From Aphrocallistes beatrix (lineage: Eukaryota; Porifera; Hexactinellida; Sceptrulophora; Aphrocallistidae): a DNA stretch of 64,000 nt. Below, piece by piece: positions 1 to 12,020 of the stretch. The translations under genes and the position numbers were made by a program. Every line of letters begins with the position of its first letter. The first letter of the stretch is position 1. Location of the stretch: NCBI GenBank assembly GCA_963281255.1, contig OY725489.1, positions 4,402,001 through 4,466,000 on the forward strand. The letters run 5' to 3'. The notes under the pieces were generated by a model. The model was not told where the DNA came from. It was given only the letters and a program-made list of their open reading frames with translations, and did not search any database.

Positions 1-141
1 CAATCAGATGCTATTCTCCCCATAAATATACTCATTTTTCAATTGATTATTTACTATTTTCAATTGATTATTTACTAAGTAGTATAATAGAGATAGTGTA
101 GTTTATCTTTGAATTTTGATATAATTTCTATTCTATTATGA

Positions 142-740
142 CGATATTAGTATTAATAATGTATGTAATATTATCCTTGTATGCATTTTAAATTCATGTT
201 TTAATATGATACAGAATCCTTCAAAAATCATTTAGATTCTTTGCCTTCCCTGTAATGAGCAAATATAGTCTCTTGCTACAAAATAAATATTCAAGTAATT
301 CATCAAAAGATTTTATTACTTGTTGAATAAGATGGATTCCTAACCTCATATTATTACTACATTTCTCCACGAAACAGAACAGAAATATTCAAATTTTATC
401 AAGATACTTTTCGTTAAATATTCACTCTGTGACATCATATGGTAATTGCAGTACCAACTGATTTTGCATAATTAATGCGTCTTTCAGAAAGCATAGTTTG
501 CTATGCTATATGTGATGGGTTCGTAATAAATATATAGCATCAATTTATTGCCCATTAGTAAAAAGCTAAAAGACAAAGATTACCTTTACAATGTCATTTT
601 AAAATAAACAAAAAATGTTACTGCAATTATTATTATTATTACAACCGTGCTTTGCTTGCTTGCACTGCGGGGCTGGCGGAAACTATGTATCTACCAGAGG
701 CTCCCTTCGGTCGCCTGGAAATGAGATTGGTTAATTATAA
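142..740. repeat. Giant palindrome, block 1, left arm
   Basis: This block is the inverted partner of 29150-29749; position x pairs with about 29890-x. The match starts abruptly at 142 (partner 29749) and no target duplication is visible outside it. Identity looks like low-to-mid 90s percent by eye, with several small indels, clearly lower than in block 2. It contains no gene and runs into a copy of the hairpin repeat family at 641. Bases 1-141 outside it are AT-rich, with a short direct repeat near 40-77. Confidence 0.85.
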
Positions 741-1110
741 GGAAGATATCATCATTAAATATGTTCATCTTATTTTTAAAATCGATAACACTCCAAAAAT
801 TACCAAATTTGTCAATATTTAAAATTTTGATGAGTAATGATGACGTCATAGTAAAGTGATGAGTCATCATTTTTTGATGAAAGTTGCATCATATGTGAGG
901 CGTTTTAGTATACAGATTCTGTTAAAACTTCAGCCTTCCATCTCCTATAATGGCTGAGTTATTCCCGAATAACTGTGTTGCTTAACCCTCGGTTGGCTAG
1001 GAATGTTGAAAGTGAAAATGAAAGTACATTGAAAGTGAAAATGAAAGTGGGGTTTTCTCTATTTATATATACTTTTGAGACGTAGCCAGGCGAGGGTTAA
1101 CTTTTAAAAA
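641..1110 (+). repeat. Hairpin repeat family (Rep-H), copy 1
   Basis: This is an interspersed repeat that begins with a GC-rich head and a near-palindrome around 670-700, then an AT-rich body with 'gatgacgtcat' and 'ctataatggctgagtta' motifs. Similar copies lie at 17631-18175 and 41260-41720, with inverted fragments at 29137-29253 and 36823-36896. No coding capacity is seen. The class is unknown; it behaves like a MITE or SINE, but neither terminal inverted repeats nor an RNA polymerase III promoter is convincing. Confidence 0.7.
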
Positions 1111-1561
1111 TGTGACGATAACGTCATAATAATAATTATTATTATAATTATTATTATTATTATTATTATTTGTTTGTGCAAGTTGATTGTGGAACTGGGA
1201 GGTGCTAGAATCATGAAATTTGGTACACAAGTAAATACTAGTAGTAATGAGATTTAGATTGAGTTCGAAGATCAATTCAAAATTTTCACACCTCTGTAAG
1301 AAAATGGAAAACATTTTAACATCTTTTCTATAGAATATATATGGCTTCATTCTAAAGTAATAAACATATTTTGTACCTTTTTATACATATTTTCACACCT
1401 TTTCGCAAATTTTGAAAGATATGCTAGACTAGCTTTCAACGGCTGATATAGAATTTTTAGCGGAGAGTAGATCCCGAAAAATCGCATCTACGAAAGTATT
1501 ATGGTGATAATTTTGTTAATTTTTTTACAATAGATACATAAAGTAAAAATTTTAAATATAG
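1111..1561. other. AT-rich gap with ATT microsatellite
   Basis: This stretch has an (ATT)n run at about 1127-1170 and otherwise unremarkable AT-rich DNA. An open frame here on the minus strand encodes an asparagine run from the microsatellite and is not a gene. The right arm of the palindrome lacks this stretch. Confidence 0.6.
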
Positions 1562-4194
1562 GCTAGAGACTAGCTTTCTAGGGTTGATATAGGGATTTTG
1601 GGGGTATGGATCCCGAATATCAGACTTTCCAAACTATATGGCAAGTATTTTGTTCAAAATAATCTACAGTTGATATTTCAAGGCGCCGCGAGGACGATTC
1701 TGCGGACACAAAGTGTTCGCTAGGCAAGTGCTCAATGCGACCTTGGAAATATTATATCTATGTACCCACTGCTTTATTTATGGGGGCGACTTCCTATGAA
1801 GTTAAGGTTAATCTCTCAATAATAACATATGTATGATAAAGAATCACGAGAGTGCAACAAAATTATAGCAAAGTCATGATACCATGATAACTATCACTAA
1901 ACTACATGTCCCTCTAAACTGTAGGAATGTGTGAGCATTCCGTTGAAAATTTCCACACATTTCTAAACAATCGGTGCATAGTGAGAATTCTTATGTGAAT
2001 TGAACATTTATGTTACGGACAAAAGTGCATTAAACAAGCAAGAAAATCACTAAAATTGTTGTAAAAATAGCTTGCTGCGCAATATAGTGATGACAGAACA
2101 CATGGACTTGGGTACCTATAGATATAACATTTATACAGCCTGGTAATACATTTCTATGGCTTATTACGTACAGGAAACGAAATTTTGGTAATGTTGTAAA
2201 TTACCCTACGAGTCAATTCCTGGTTCAGATTATAGTTTAGTTTGCTATGATCGGTCACTGTTACCCACTCTATTAGTCTCTTAGTGCCAAATATAACTGT
2301 GATGTATACTCTATGAGATGTAACGTAACTATACTTAAATGATCCTTCGGCGCTCGCATCATCCAGCAAATGGCTCCCGACCTTTCAAAGTCCTAGCTAT
2401 GTCTCTGCCCCTGATGCGCTATAATTCAAACGAGTGGTGTTCTATATAAGTTCTTAAAAATTGACACAAACCAGCATTTTCCAGTTTTATCCAAAAACGC
2501 GGACAGTCTAGGGAAAACTGGACGATGGTCACTCTAATTTACTAACCGAATTATTCATTTTTACATTTTATACTTCATACCGAATTGAAAATAGCGTTAA
2601 GCACTAAAATGCTCCTCATTGTGCAATCTCTATCACCCTTTACATAATGTACAAGTATCAAAATAGTATCTTGTCTTTTGTTAGAGACTAAAAAATATTT
2701 CTTTTTAGATTTTTGGCCTATTATTCCTCTGAATCATAAAGAAATATGCTAGTAAGAACTATTAGATACGTTTTATGTTATATATAATGCTGAGCATCAG
2801 CTCTATTGCAATTCCCTATCAAAACCTACTCAATTTTAACATTTCTGCACCTCGCACCGTATTCGCCTTTGTTTTACACCACCGACATCCTTTTTTCTTT
2901 TGAGCCCATCCTCCCAAAGTCTGTCTCACTTCCAGCTCTGTGGTGACCAGTAGTTGGTAACCCTGGTGTTAGTAATATTGAAAGTTGGTATATTTATATA
3001 TTTTTATGCCTAAAGCACTGAAATAATTAACATTGAGGCTATGTATTGACTTCATTATTTTCGCTAAATTATTCCTCATGAACACGCACCAAAATTGATT
3101 CCTTGTAGATTTAATTTATATCTTTTCTAAAGAATTAGATTATTTGTCGGTATTATCTTCAAGCACTTATATTTTATTATTAAACCCTACAAGATATCAT
3201 AGTGACAGTTTCTTTTCAAAAATCTGATAGCAATTATCAAGAGGTAAGCAATGAATTTCTTAAATGTCCAAATATCAATTGCTAGTTGATGAAAGTCTGT
3301 AATCTAGGATGTTGTTTAGTTGAAAAGTGGATTTGTACAAGAAAAATTAATTAAAGGGAATCTTTTATTTCCGGTATTTAGGGTGAAAGCTATACTCCTA
3401 TAATGGCAGGGTTTCTTTCAGGGGGGGGGCGCGGGGGGGCCTTTGCCCCCCCCCCTTGGAAATGACTTAAGTGTAATTAATATGATTGAAAATGGCCATG
3501 CCCCCTATAGTCCTAAAAACCTTCATTTGCCCCCGCTTACATAATATCCTGAAAGAAACCCTGAATGGACATATGAACTTATTTATAATTTATACTTTAA
3601 GAAATACCTTTATAACAAATGTATTCTGGAAACTCAAGAAATTATATACTACTTGTATAGATACCTAAGTGACTGAATTTTTCATATAACGAAAATACCT
3701 ATGAGTTCTCTACTTCGATATGTAATGATAAACATGGTTTTCATATGGAGGGAAACACATGTATACATTAAGACATACAGTGTAACCTTGCTAACCGGGG
3801 AATTTGGGACTACATATTTAGAAAATATTCCCCAGTCCCCGGTTAGGGAGTATCACACAGTAGGCGGATGGTGAACCTATTGAGGCATTCAGAGCTAGTC
3901 ATATGTTGTACGAGTTGGAGAAGTTTTTTATTGCAAATGACATGTTTGTGGACCCAGAGTGGGCTCATGCCCGTTCAAGATCACAAAAGATCTTGCCAAC
4001 AAGTTCCTGTAGCAGTCAAGCATCACCGATCTTTTCGGACATACTCAGTAGCCAGGAAGCTTATTTGTGATATTAACCTCTCAGATTTAGTGAAAACTAA
4101 TATACTACATTGTTTGTATCATGTAAAGTATTATTTGAACACTATTGCATTAAAAAATATCCACCTCGATCTGTGTAATAAATTCTCCGGTTAG
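1562..4194. repeat. Giant palindrome, block 2, left arm (near-identical)
   Basis: This block is the inverted partner of 25113-27729. From about 1612 to 4194 every position x that was compared pairs with 29307-x, so there is no net indel over about 2.6 kb. Long stretches compared by eye are identical, including the 9-10 base G and C runs near 3421-3460. One mismatch was noticed, near 1753. The block ends at 4194, inside a Tigger MITE. No gene is recognised in it. Confidence 0.92.
3407..3563. mobile_element. Short MITE with poly-G stem
   Basis: The terminal inverted repeats CAGGGTTTCTTTCAGG and CCTGAAAGAAACCCTG are flanked by the direct repeat AATGG (3402-3406 and 3564-3568), read as a 5-bp target duplication. 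The interior holds G9 and C10 runs that can pair. The same element is in the right arm at 25744-25900. Confidence 0.75.
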
Positions 4195-4362
4195 CGATGT
4201 TAGGATTTAGATAAATACACCAATTCGTAACCAGATCACAATCCCCATTCCCCGCTTAGGCCAATTCCCCAGTTGGCGAAAGTCATTTGTATGGCAAATG
4301 ACGAAACCAAGGAAAAATTCCCCGGCCTCTCAAATCGGGCCCCTGTTTGCTAGGTTACACTG
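3778..4362. mobile_element. Tigger/pogo-like MITE, complete
   Basis: The ends are CAGTGTAACCTTGCTAACC and its inverted partner GCTAGGTTACACTG, flanked by TA on both sides (3776-3777, 4363-4364). TA duplication and CAGTG... ends are typical of non-autonomous pogo/Tigger elements. Open frames inside show no recognisable transposase. The right-arm copy (25113-25529) is cut off at the equivalent of 4194, so this left copy is the complete one. Confidence 0.8.
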
Positions 4363-6662
4363 TACTATAAATTTGGTGTCCATATTCTGAGTCTAAATAT
4401 TCTAATTATCCATCTTATCCCTGCCCTCAATTGAAACTTATGAAGGAAGTAGTTAGGGTATTCTCAGGCATTCTTCAAAGGTATCTTGTCAGACTCTACA
4501 CTCTAGAGCATCCTGTTTCTTGCGAAGTGTTTGACCCCATTTTCCATAAAAAAAGGAAAATAGGGTTATTTAAACAAACAACGAGAGTTAAAATGAACTG
4601 TATCTATTCATTAGGAGATTATTTTTAACTTTCGACGCAACATCAAAAATCATCAAAATTCGCCATTTCAATATTAGAATAATTTGAGGGTGTTCTACTC
4701 TAACAATATTAGAATAAAGGTCTGGGAAATTGACCGTATCGTTTATTTGTACTAGAAAATGATAGTGCGATTTTTCTAATTTTAATTAGTTTTGATATAT
4801 ACGTACATCACCTATGGAATTAGCTATATGAGTTAAAGTAAGAGGAAATGTAATAGAAAAGGTGCTCTCGATCAAGTTTTGTCAAACTTATTTAAAATTT
4901 GACCACAATTTTCATTAAATTGGTCATAATTTGACAAAATGTAGAACATCAATGCTGATCTGAAGTTGTATAACAACGAAACAACTAAATATCTAAACAA
5001 TGCATTTATATCATACATGCACCTAATTAACTAATTTCCCTTAAATAGTTACAGTTAATGCTTAATTGCAATCAGATTTTTTTAATTCTTGAAAGATCAA
5101 AGCAACTTTCTCAGTAAGAAAGTGCAGTCATTTTGTTTGAAAATACAGTTGAGTAACTATCCTCTAGGCTAGAGAATCTTATTTTAATTGAATACTGGGA
5201 ATATGAAGAATTTATACGGATAGTTCAATCAAAGTACTCAAATAATACCACTATATTGACAATACGGTATAACTTTTATGATTGGTTCTAAGTATTTGAT
5301 AAGTTTTACATTGTAGAAAGCTGAAATTTTCTTGTTCATTATATGAAACAATATTTCCTTCTATTTTACCTATTTATGGCTCCCAGAATCATTTTCTAAA
5401 CCGGTCAAAATGGGTTTATCGAAAAACCTGAAATTTTAAAAAGTATTCCAACCTCACTGGAACTGACAGCAAATTTTACCAAAATGTTACTAAATTGCAC
5501 CGAAAAATGAGTAATTATTCTGATTTATTCCCGCCTCTACTAAAAATTGCAATTACGGTTAAGATATGTGAAAAATATTAATATAACAGCAACCATATTT
5601 TTCGAAACCTAATTTGCTTTTAGGGGCACTGTGAATGGGGTCAAAACCCCATTCAATCAAAGTGACCCTATTAAATAGTGTTTACTGTATGAATATAGAA
5701 TGTCATAAAGTTTTCTAGTTTTGAAAGAGAACCAGTTTGCATGATTTGTAATATTTTCGATGCAAAATTGAACACTTCCCTTCCATCTAATCTCTGATAT
5801 CCACCCTAATTTATGGAATTCAATTATTTCTTATTGGTATTTACGGTATTCTTCACGCACCCACAAATAATGCCTTAATAGAAGCTCAATTCTAAGATGT
5901 GTTTATCCCTGCCACCATCAGTCCTTAAACTTTTCCATACACAGTTTATCCAATGAACAACTTAATGTATACAAAGTTATGTCATACCCATCTTCAAAGA
6001 TAATTGTGTCCCAGCTAATTAATTAGCTAGTGTTAGCTCCAAGGTGCTCAAATGGGAGTAATATATAGTCGGACGGAAGATAGAAATTTGGATGGGGGCT
6101 GATGAACAAAGAATTTATTCCACCTGGCCTAATTTGATGTATTGTTAAATATAGTATCCTAAGTGATAGCACTTTTTGGCATAATGTGCATTTTGCAACA
6201 AAATATTCTCATAACCTATTACTGAACCAAAAGTTTCTTTATATCCAGGATTTTTCAACATTATTATATAGAGATGATTCCTTTTCCCAGGATATTGTTC
6301 TTATATTCGGTGTCCTATAACCGAATACCACTGTGTGTCAGCTCGAAACTTAAATATGGTAGATGAAATGCTGTATGACGTTATCGTTACCCTAGTTCAT
6401 TCCCAAATCGATTGAACATGAGACCTCAGGAAAATATGGTTAAGACTATGTTCCGTGATCCTCGGCTGATTCTTTATATTCTCAAAATGCAATTCATATA
6501 AGATTTCCCGACTGAAGGAATATAATAATAATTTAGCCTTCTTTGAATTTGTCCTGTCGAGAGCCACATTTCCTTTATTATTTATTTATATTAAGAAATC
6601 CATAATAGCTATGTCAAATCTAAATTGGTCATTGAATTCGGCACTATTTATTACTCAATATA
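4363..6662. other. AT-rich gap, no gene seen
   Basis: There are scattered short open frames with no family resemblance. A motif near 5440 (gtattccaacctcactggaa) recurs in diverged form at 11193, so part of this DNA is old repeat. This stretch and everything to 12020 is absent from the right arm of the palindrome. Confidence 0.5.
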
Positions 6663-6794
6663 CAGGGTGGGCCATAAGTTCTGTCCCAACCTTTATTTGG
6701 TATAAAATTTTTTATACTCAAACAATGTTAGTTATTATTGTCTTCAGAGATTGTAATTCGAATACTTTCAATGATTTAAAAAGATTTTTCGAGT

Positions 6795-7304
6795 CTGAGA
6801 CCTAGAACTGTGTTTTGTACGGTAAGTTTGGTGAATAAAAAATGTGCCCTGGTTCGCAGCGAAAATCACAAATCAGGTCCCGCTGCTTCTGTATAAATTG
6901 TCTACATAATCGATGTTCCATGACGATTTAACACCAGATACCTTTCATTCACCATAGAAATATTTCACGAATCCACTGAATTCATTTTCAGACATCAGAA
7001 AAAGTTATTCATTCGCAGTTCAAATTAGGTATATTTTGCAAAATTCCTTAAAATGGCACTTTTTTCACATCACAAAAAAATCTGATCCAATTTGTCTTCA
7101 AAATGCACTGATCTTCACATCGTATATTTCTACAAATTTAGAGTGTTCGAGGAAAATGTGAGAGCTATTTTTTTCCGAGAATTTGAAGACTCTAGAAAGA
7201 TAATACGAAAAGCAGTGGCCTCTGATTCGCGATTTTCGCTGCGAACCAGGACACATTTTTTGTTCACCAAACTCACCGTACAAAAACACAGTTCTAGGTC
7301 TCAG
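6795..7304. mobile_element. Nested MITE with long terminal inverted repeats
   Basis: Positions 6795-6880 and about 7220-7304 are inverted copies. They begin CTGAGACCTAGAACTGTG and run for more than 80 bp through a TTCGCAGCGAAAATC motif. The element is about 510 bp and encodes nothing. It sits inside the mariner MITE directly against the 5' end of the LINE. Confidence 0.72.
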
Positions 7305-7316
7305 TGCTAGGTCAGC

Positions 7317-8102
7317 ACATCGTCAGGGTGGAGGCACTGCACTTCTCTGTCGTGATTCCTTCACGCTGAAGTGCAATGCATCTGGTGAAGTATCATCTTT
7401 TGAGTTCTCGGATTGGGCTATCTCTTCTTCTGAAATCTCCCTTCGTATTATCCTAATTTATCGGCCTCCCTACTCAAGGAATCATCCTATTTCTACTTCC
7501 TTGATCAAAAACCCATCCTCTTATGCAAGGAGCCCCTAATAATAACTGGAGACTTCAATATCCATGTTGACATCCCGTCTGAGTCTTTACAGTTCTCCGA
7601 GCTCCTGCGTTCTCTATCTTTGATCCAGCATGTGAATCAGCCAACTCATGAGAAGGGTCACATTCTCGATCTAATAATATCCCGTTCTGCATACAACATC
7701 ATCCTCTCTGATCCCTCTCCTTTCCATCTTTTCTCAGACCATTTCTCCATCTCTTGTAGTCTCTCGCTTTCCAAACCTTCTCTTTCCTCTCAGGAGGTTA
7801 CCTATCGTTCCAAATCCATCAACCTCCCAATCTTTCTTGTTGATCTCGCTTCCTCTGATCTCTGTGCTCGCCCACCTGATCATCTTGAGGAACTTATTGT
7901 ATCATATAACAGCACCCTATCCTCTATCTATGATCAGCATGCTCCTCCGCGATCCAAAACCATAGTCACCCGTCCTCGTGTCCCTTGGTTCACCAGTTGC
8001 ATCAAGCAGGCCAAGCGAGCGAGAAGGAAGCTGAACGGAAGTGGCGCCAGTCTAATGACTCTGACCATTTGGCTGAATTCAAGCATCAGAGGAATCTTGT
8101 GA
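7317..8102 (+). pseudogene. LINE endonuclease region (broken)
   Basis: The remains of an APE-type endonuclease that nicks target DNA can be read here. Visible motifs are GGGTALL near the start, IITGDFNIHV (about 7540-7570) and a terminal SDHF-type motif at about 7737. The first 220 bases read only with frame changes. From 7620 one frame runs to 8102 and carries the stretch up to RPRVPWFTSCIKQAKRARRK, which leads into the reverse transcriptase. A one-base shift near 8030 separates it from the reverse transcriptase frame. Confidence 0.8.
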
Positions 8103-9992
8103 CTGACCTGATGAACAGGGAACGTCGCAGTTTCTATTCTGATTGGATCAGTCAGTCCTGTCATGACCAGCGCTCACTCTTCCGTAAGGCTAACACACTT
8201 CTCGGCTTACGCCAGCAACAGGTCCTACCACCTCATGCTGACAAGGCTGCTCTTTCTCAGGAACTCGCCAACTTCTTTGTTCTTAAGGTAGATAACATCC
8301 GTTCCACCATTGATTCAAGTGCATCGTCGTCTTCCGTTACCCCCTCAGATGATTCAAACATCGAATTCCAGCATACTTTCCACCAATTCAAAGAATTATC
8401 TCAGGAAGAAATTGTTTCCCTTGTTTCCTCTGCTCCTAATAAATCTTGCATCCTCGATCCTATCCCAGCATCCTTGGTCAAATCATCTCTACCTTTCCTA
8501 GCGCCCATCCTTACGAAAATCGTAAATGGTTCCCTCTCGACTGGTCATTGTCCTTCTCCCTGGAAGCGCGCCATCATCTTACCCAAACTTAAAAGACCAA
8601 ATCTTGATCCCATCTTCTCTAACTGTCGTCCACTTAGCAATCTTTCTTTCATTTCTAAGATCACTGAGAGGGCCGCTTCCATCCAGGTCGTGAATCATCT
8701 TACATTACATCATCTCTTCCCCGGGACGCAGTCTGCCTATCGTAAACACCACAGTACGGAGACTGCGCTCCTGAAGGTCACAAACGACATCCTCCTCAGC
8801 ATGAATCGCCAACACGTATCTCTTCTGGTTCTTCTTGATCTTAGTTCAGTCTTCGACACCGTCCACCATACCATCTTACTCAACCGTCTCCAGTCTCATT
8901 TCGGCATTTGCGGCTCTTCTCTGTCTTGGTTTGAATCTTACCTCTCTGGTAGGACTCAATTCGTCTCGATTAAGGGTTCTAATTCCTCCAATATCCCGGT
9001 CCAACACGGAGTTCCTCAGGGTTCTTGTCTTGGTCCGCTTCTCTTTAGCCTCTATACTAGTCCTCTATTCGACCTCATTAGGTCCCACCTCCCCGACATG
9101 CACTGCTATGCCGACGATACTCAGGTCTATCTTTCTTTTAAACCCGGTTCCATCTCTTCTGAAGAATCTGCTTTCTCCGCCATCCAATCTTGCATCTCCG
9201 CGATCCGTTCCTGGCTCCTCACCAACAAGTTGCTTATCAATGACACCAAGACTGAGTTCCTTATAATAGGGACTCGTCAACAACTATCTAAGGTTCAAAC
9301 TGATAGCATCTCTGTTGAGTCGAGAATCTCATCTCTGTGAGTCGAGAATCTCTTCTTCCAAAGAAGTACGGAATCTTGGAACTTGGCTCGACAATACCCT
9401 CTCAATGTCTACTCAGGTCAGCAAAGTCGCCTCCTCCTGCTTCTACTACATCGATAACATCCGGCGTATTAGAAAGTATCTCTCTAGGGAAGTCTGTGAA
9501 ACTCTTGTTAATTCTCTTATCACATCTCGTCTTGATTATTGTAACAGTCTCTTGTATGGTTGCCCCTCATCCCTCTTAGCTCGACTCCAGCGAGTCCAGA
9601 ACAGTGCAGCCAGGCTTATCTACAATGTCTCTCGTACATTTTCGTCATCTCCTCTTCTTATTAACCTCCACTGGCTGCCTGTTAAACATCGTATCCTCTT
9701 CAAAATCCTCCTCATAACTTACAAAGCCATCCATTCGCTTGCTCCGGACTATATCATCCAGCTCATACAGGTTAAGTAATCCAATCGTACTCTACGATCA
9801 TCCAACGCCATCCTCCTTGAGCATCCTACTATCAAATCTTCCAAAACTCTGGGTGATCGTGCATTCACTTTAGCTGCGCCTGTTGAGTGGAATCTTCTGC
9901 CTCCTAGCATTCGGAATGCCCCCTCACTTCTTCTCTTCAAAAAACTCTTGAAAACTCATCTTTTCCGTATCGCGCACGACATATCCACTTAA
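7985..9992 (+). pseudogene. LINE reverse transcriptase, L2-like (broken)
   Basis: This is the reverse transcriptase of the LINE. It contains SCILDPIPASLVK, AYRKHHSTETALLKV, LVLLDLSSVFDTVHH, HGVPQGSCLGPLLFSLY and the catalytic YADDTQVYL box. The family assignment rests on the STETALL and DLSSVFDTVDH-like blocks typical of L2 and related clades. The main frame runs 7985-9340. A short tandem duplication of GAGTCGAGAATCTC near 9320-9350 shifts the frame, and the C-terminal part (RNLGTWLDNTLSMS ... LHWLPVKHRILFKILL) continues from 9360. A single in-frame stop at about 9777 precedes the last part, which ends FRIAHDIST at about 9992. Confidence 0.87.
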
Positions 9993-10362
9993 ACCAATTT
10001 CAACGCATATACATACCTTACAAGCATACATACACATACATACGCATACATACACATACATACCTACATGCATAACACACACCTACTCTTTTATTGAATT
10101 GTACAGCGCACTTGAACATATTAATATGGAATCTGCGCTATATAAATGTATATTATTATTATTATTAACTAATATCATTTGGGTATAAGAAATTTTATAC
10201 CAAATAAAGCTTGGGACAGAACTTATGGCCCACCCTGTATATCTAAACTAAGTCATAAATGCGATTTTACATGCATTTATTCAACATTGTAGTAAATTGG
10301 TCTTCAAATTATATTTATTAGTAAGTGGAGAATTTTGGGGTTTTTAACGAATTTTCCATATG

Positions 10363-10737
10363 CCGTATTGCCCTGAATAAGCGTCGGTTTGAATAAGCGC
10401 AGGGTCTAAAGGGTGAGTGAAATAAATAAGCGCCGGGGCTCGAATAAGCGTCGGACGCCGGGGCATTTTAGTCCTCACAACATCATATCAAACTAGTATT
10501 CTCAGTAGTGACATAAATACAAGTGCTTTTTGAAACATTACATTATCCTTTTTTAATAGAACCGACATTCTCAGTTGTGGCAAAAGTAAAAGTGCCAGTC
10601 AATATAATAAACAAAAAAAAAGAGCGCCGGGTCAAAATAGCGAATGAAGGAAATAAGCGCCGGGGGTTGAATAAGCCCCGGGTCTAAAGGGTGAACGAAA
10701 TATATATGCGCCCGGGCGCTTATTCGAAGCAATACAG
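10363..10737. mobile_element. GAATAAGCG MITE, copy 1
   Basis: The inverted ends CCGTATTGC..TGAATAAGCG and CGCTTATTCGAAGCAATACAG bound a 375-bp element with repeated GAATAAGCGCCGG motifs inside. Related copies at 46781-47117 and 51307-51446 are flanked by TA, pointing to a mariner/pogo-type transposase. Here the left TA has decayed. No coding sequence. Confidence 0.8.
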
Positions 10738-12020
10738 TAATTATTAACTTAAAAGACAATAAAATGACCTAAAAAGCTCCCGATCACGAATTTGGGAAAT
10801 GTATTATCATTGGAAAATTAATAAATTAAGCATACATTAGCTCTATTTAATCTAGGCCCGTTTTTGTAGGACACTTTTTAAAGAAGGCTCAAAGTATTCT
10901 TATATTCTTTCAATCGGGAAATCATATATGCATTGAATAGTGAGAATATGGCAAATATATTGGAAGTGTTTGAACCATTTTAACTATTCTATAAGCTACT
11001 ATTCTAGATAGGGTTAAAAACTTATTGAATGTTCTAAGCTTATTTCACCACAATATTAGCCTTTAAATATTTTGATTTTTAAAATAGACGTATTCCAATT
11101 GAAACTAAATTGGTTTCAATTGCAAATAACATCTCATCTATGATCAAGATGGACACAGGCTTAATTTGTTTCAATCAAACAAATCTTGAAAAGTATTCCG
11201 ACTTCACTGGAACTTACAGCGAGCGAGTTAATTTAAATTGAAACCCTCTTACTTAGTTTCAATCTAAATGCCAATTGTTATATGTTTAGTTTAACAATTA
11301 TACTTCAATTTTTCAAACGACATTTTTGTAACTTAAAAGTCATGCGATTGTTTTATCCAATAGTAATAAATTATTCAAAGCTGTACATACGAGCAACTTA
11401 GAAGATTTTGAGTTATGAGTCAACTTGAAAAATATAACCGATGAAATAAATTGTACTATAACTTAAAAGCCTTTCAGTTTAGAAGTTTGAATTGTATTAT
11501 CGCACCTAATATGAAGTAGCCTATTATCCATCTAATAAGATTGAGTTTAAATGTCTAACCACTACAGTTCTCAAGATATAGCCTTAATTAACCAAAATAC
11601 ATTTCTATAGCAACGATGGAATGTAACAACATTCTATTAGAGATTTTTCAAATCAACCGGTTCCTAGCTTTGTTCTGTTCGAAAAATGATACATACATCT
11701 ATTTTGCTTCTGAATGTACTTAAACAGGTTCGAAAATACCCCAATTCGACATCAAAATAGTCTGTTGCGAAATGGTATGATGACTAATCAAAATTTGACA
11801 ATGCATCTGTGTACTGTGATGCCATGTTTCTATACTAGGATAATAATGCAATCTTAAGCTCTATTCTGCAAGACTGACGATTTAGGTCTTCAAATGTAAA
11901 AATTCAACCATCTTCTTGTGCATCCCTGGTATAGTTACTGTCAGGCCTTATATAGTGTAGGCTATGACATAGCATATAAGGTTAGACAGGGGCGTATACT
12001 TCGGAGATCCATCGAGGGAG
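10738..12020. other. AT-rich gap, no gene seen
   Basis: Only short random open frames are present. There are diverged repeat motifs (CAATTGAAAC near 11097 and repeated TTTCAAT tracts to 11270), suggesting an old repeat. No element could be delimited. Confidence 0.45.

Larger units (their letters stand above)
7305..10168 (+). mobile_element. L2/CR1-type LINE, 5'-truncated
   Basis: This non-LTR retrotransposon retains the end of the endonuclease domain, the reverse transcriptase domain and a C-terminal region. Its 3' end is an ATT microsatellite after GCGCTATATAAATGTA, as is usual for L2-group elements. A CATA-rich run lies in its 3' untranslated part near 10020-10080. It is truncated at the 5' end and stands in the middle of a mariner MITE. 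It is a plain LINE relic that can no longer move by itself. Confidence 0.88.
6663..10237. mobile_element. Mariner-type MITE split by a LINE
   Basis: The terminal inverted repeats start CAGGGTGGGCCATAAGTTCT and continue for about 80 bp at both ends, up to a TTGGTATAAAATTT motif. They are flanked by TA (6661-6662, 10238-10239). The interior is filled by a second MITE (6795-7304) and an L2-like LINE (7305-10168), so only the element's ends remain. No transposase of its own is present. Confidence 0.82.

Noticed and set aside
1063-1350. Minus-strand frame with an asparagine run
   Set aside because: The run is the translation of an ATT microsatellite; no other protein-like features.
3868-4194. 108-codon frame repeated in both arms as a duplicated gene
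   Set aside because: It lies within a Tigger MITE, shows no family resemblance and is duplicated only because the arm is.
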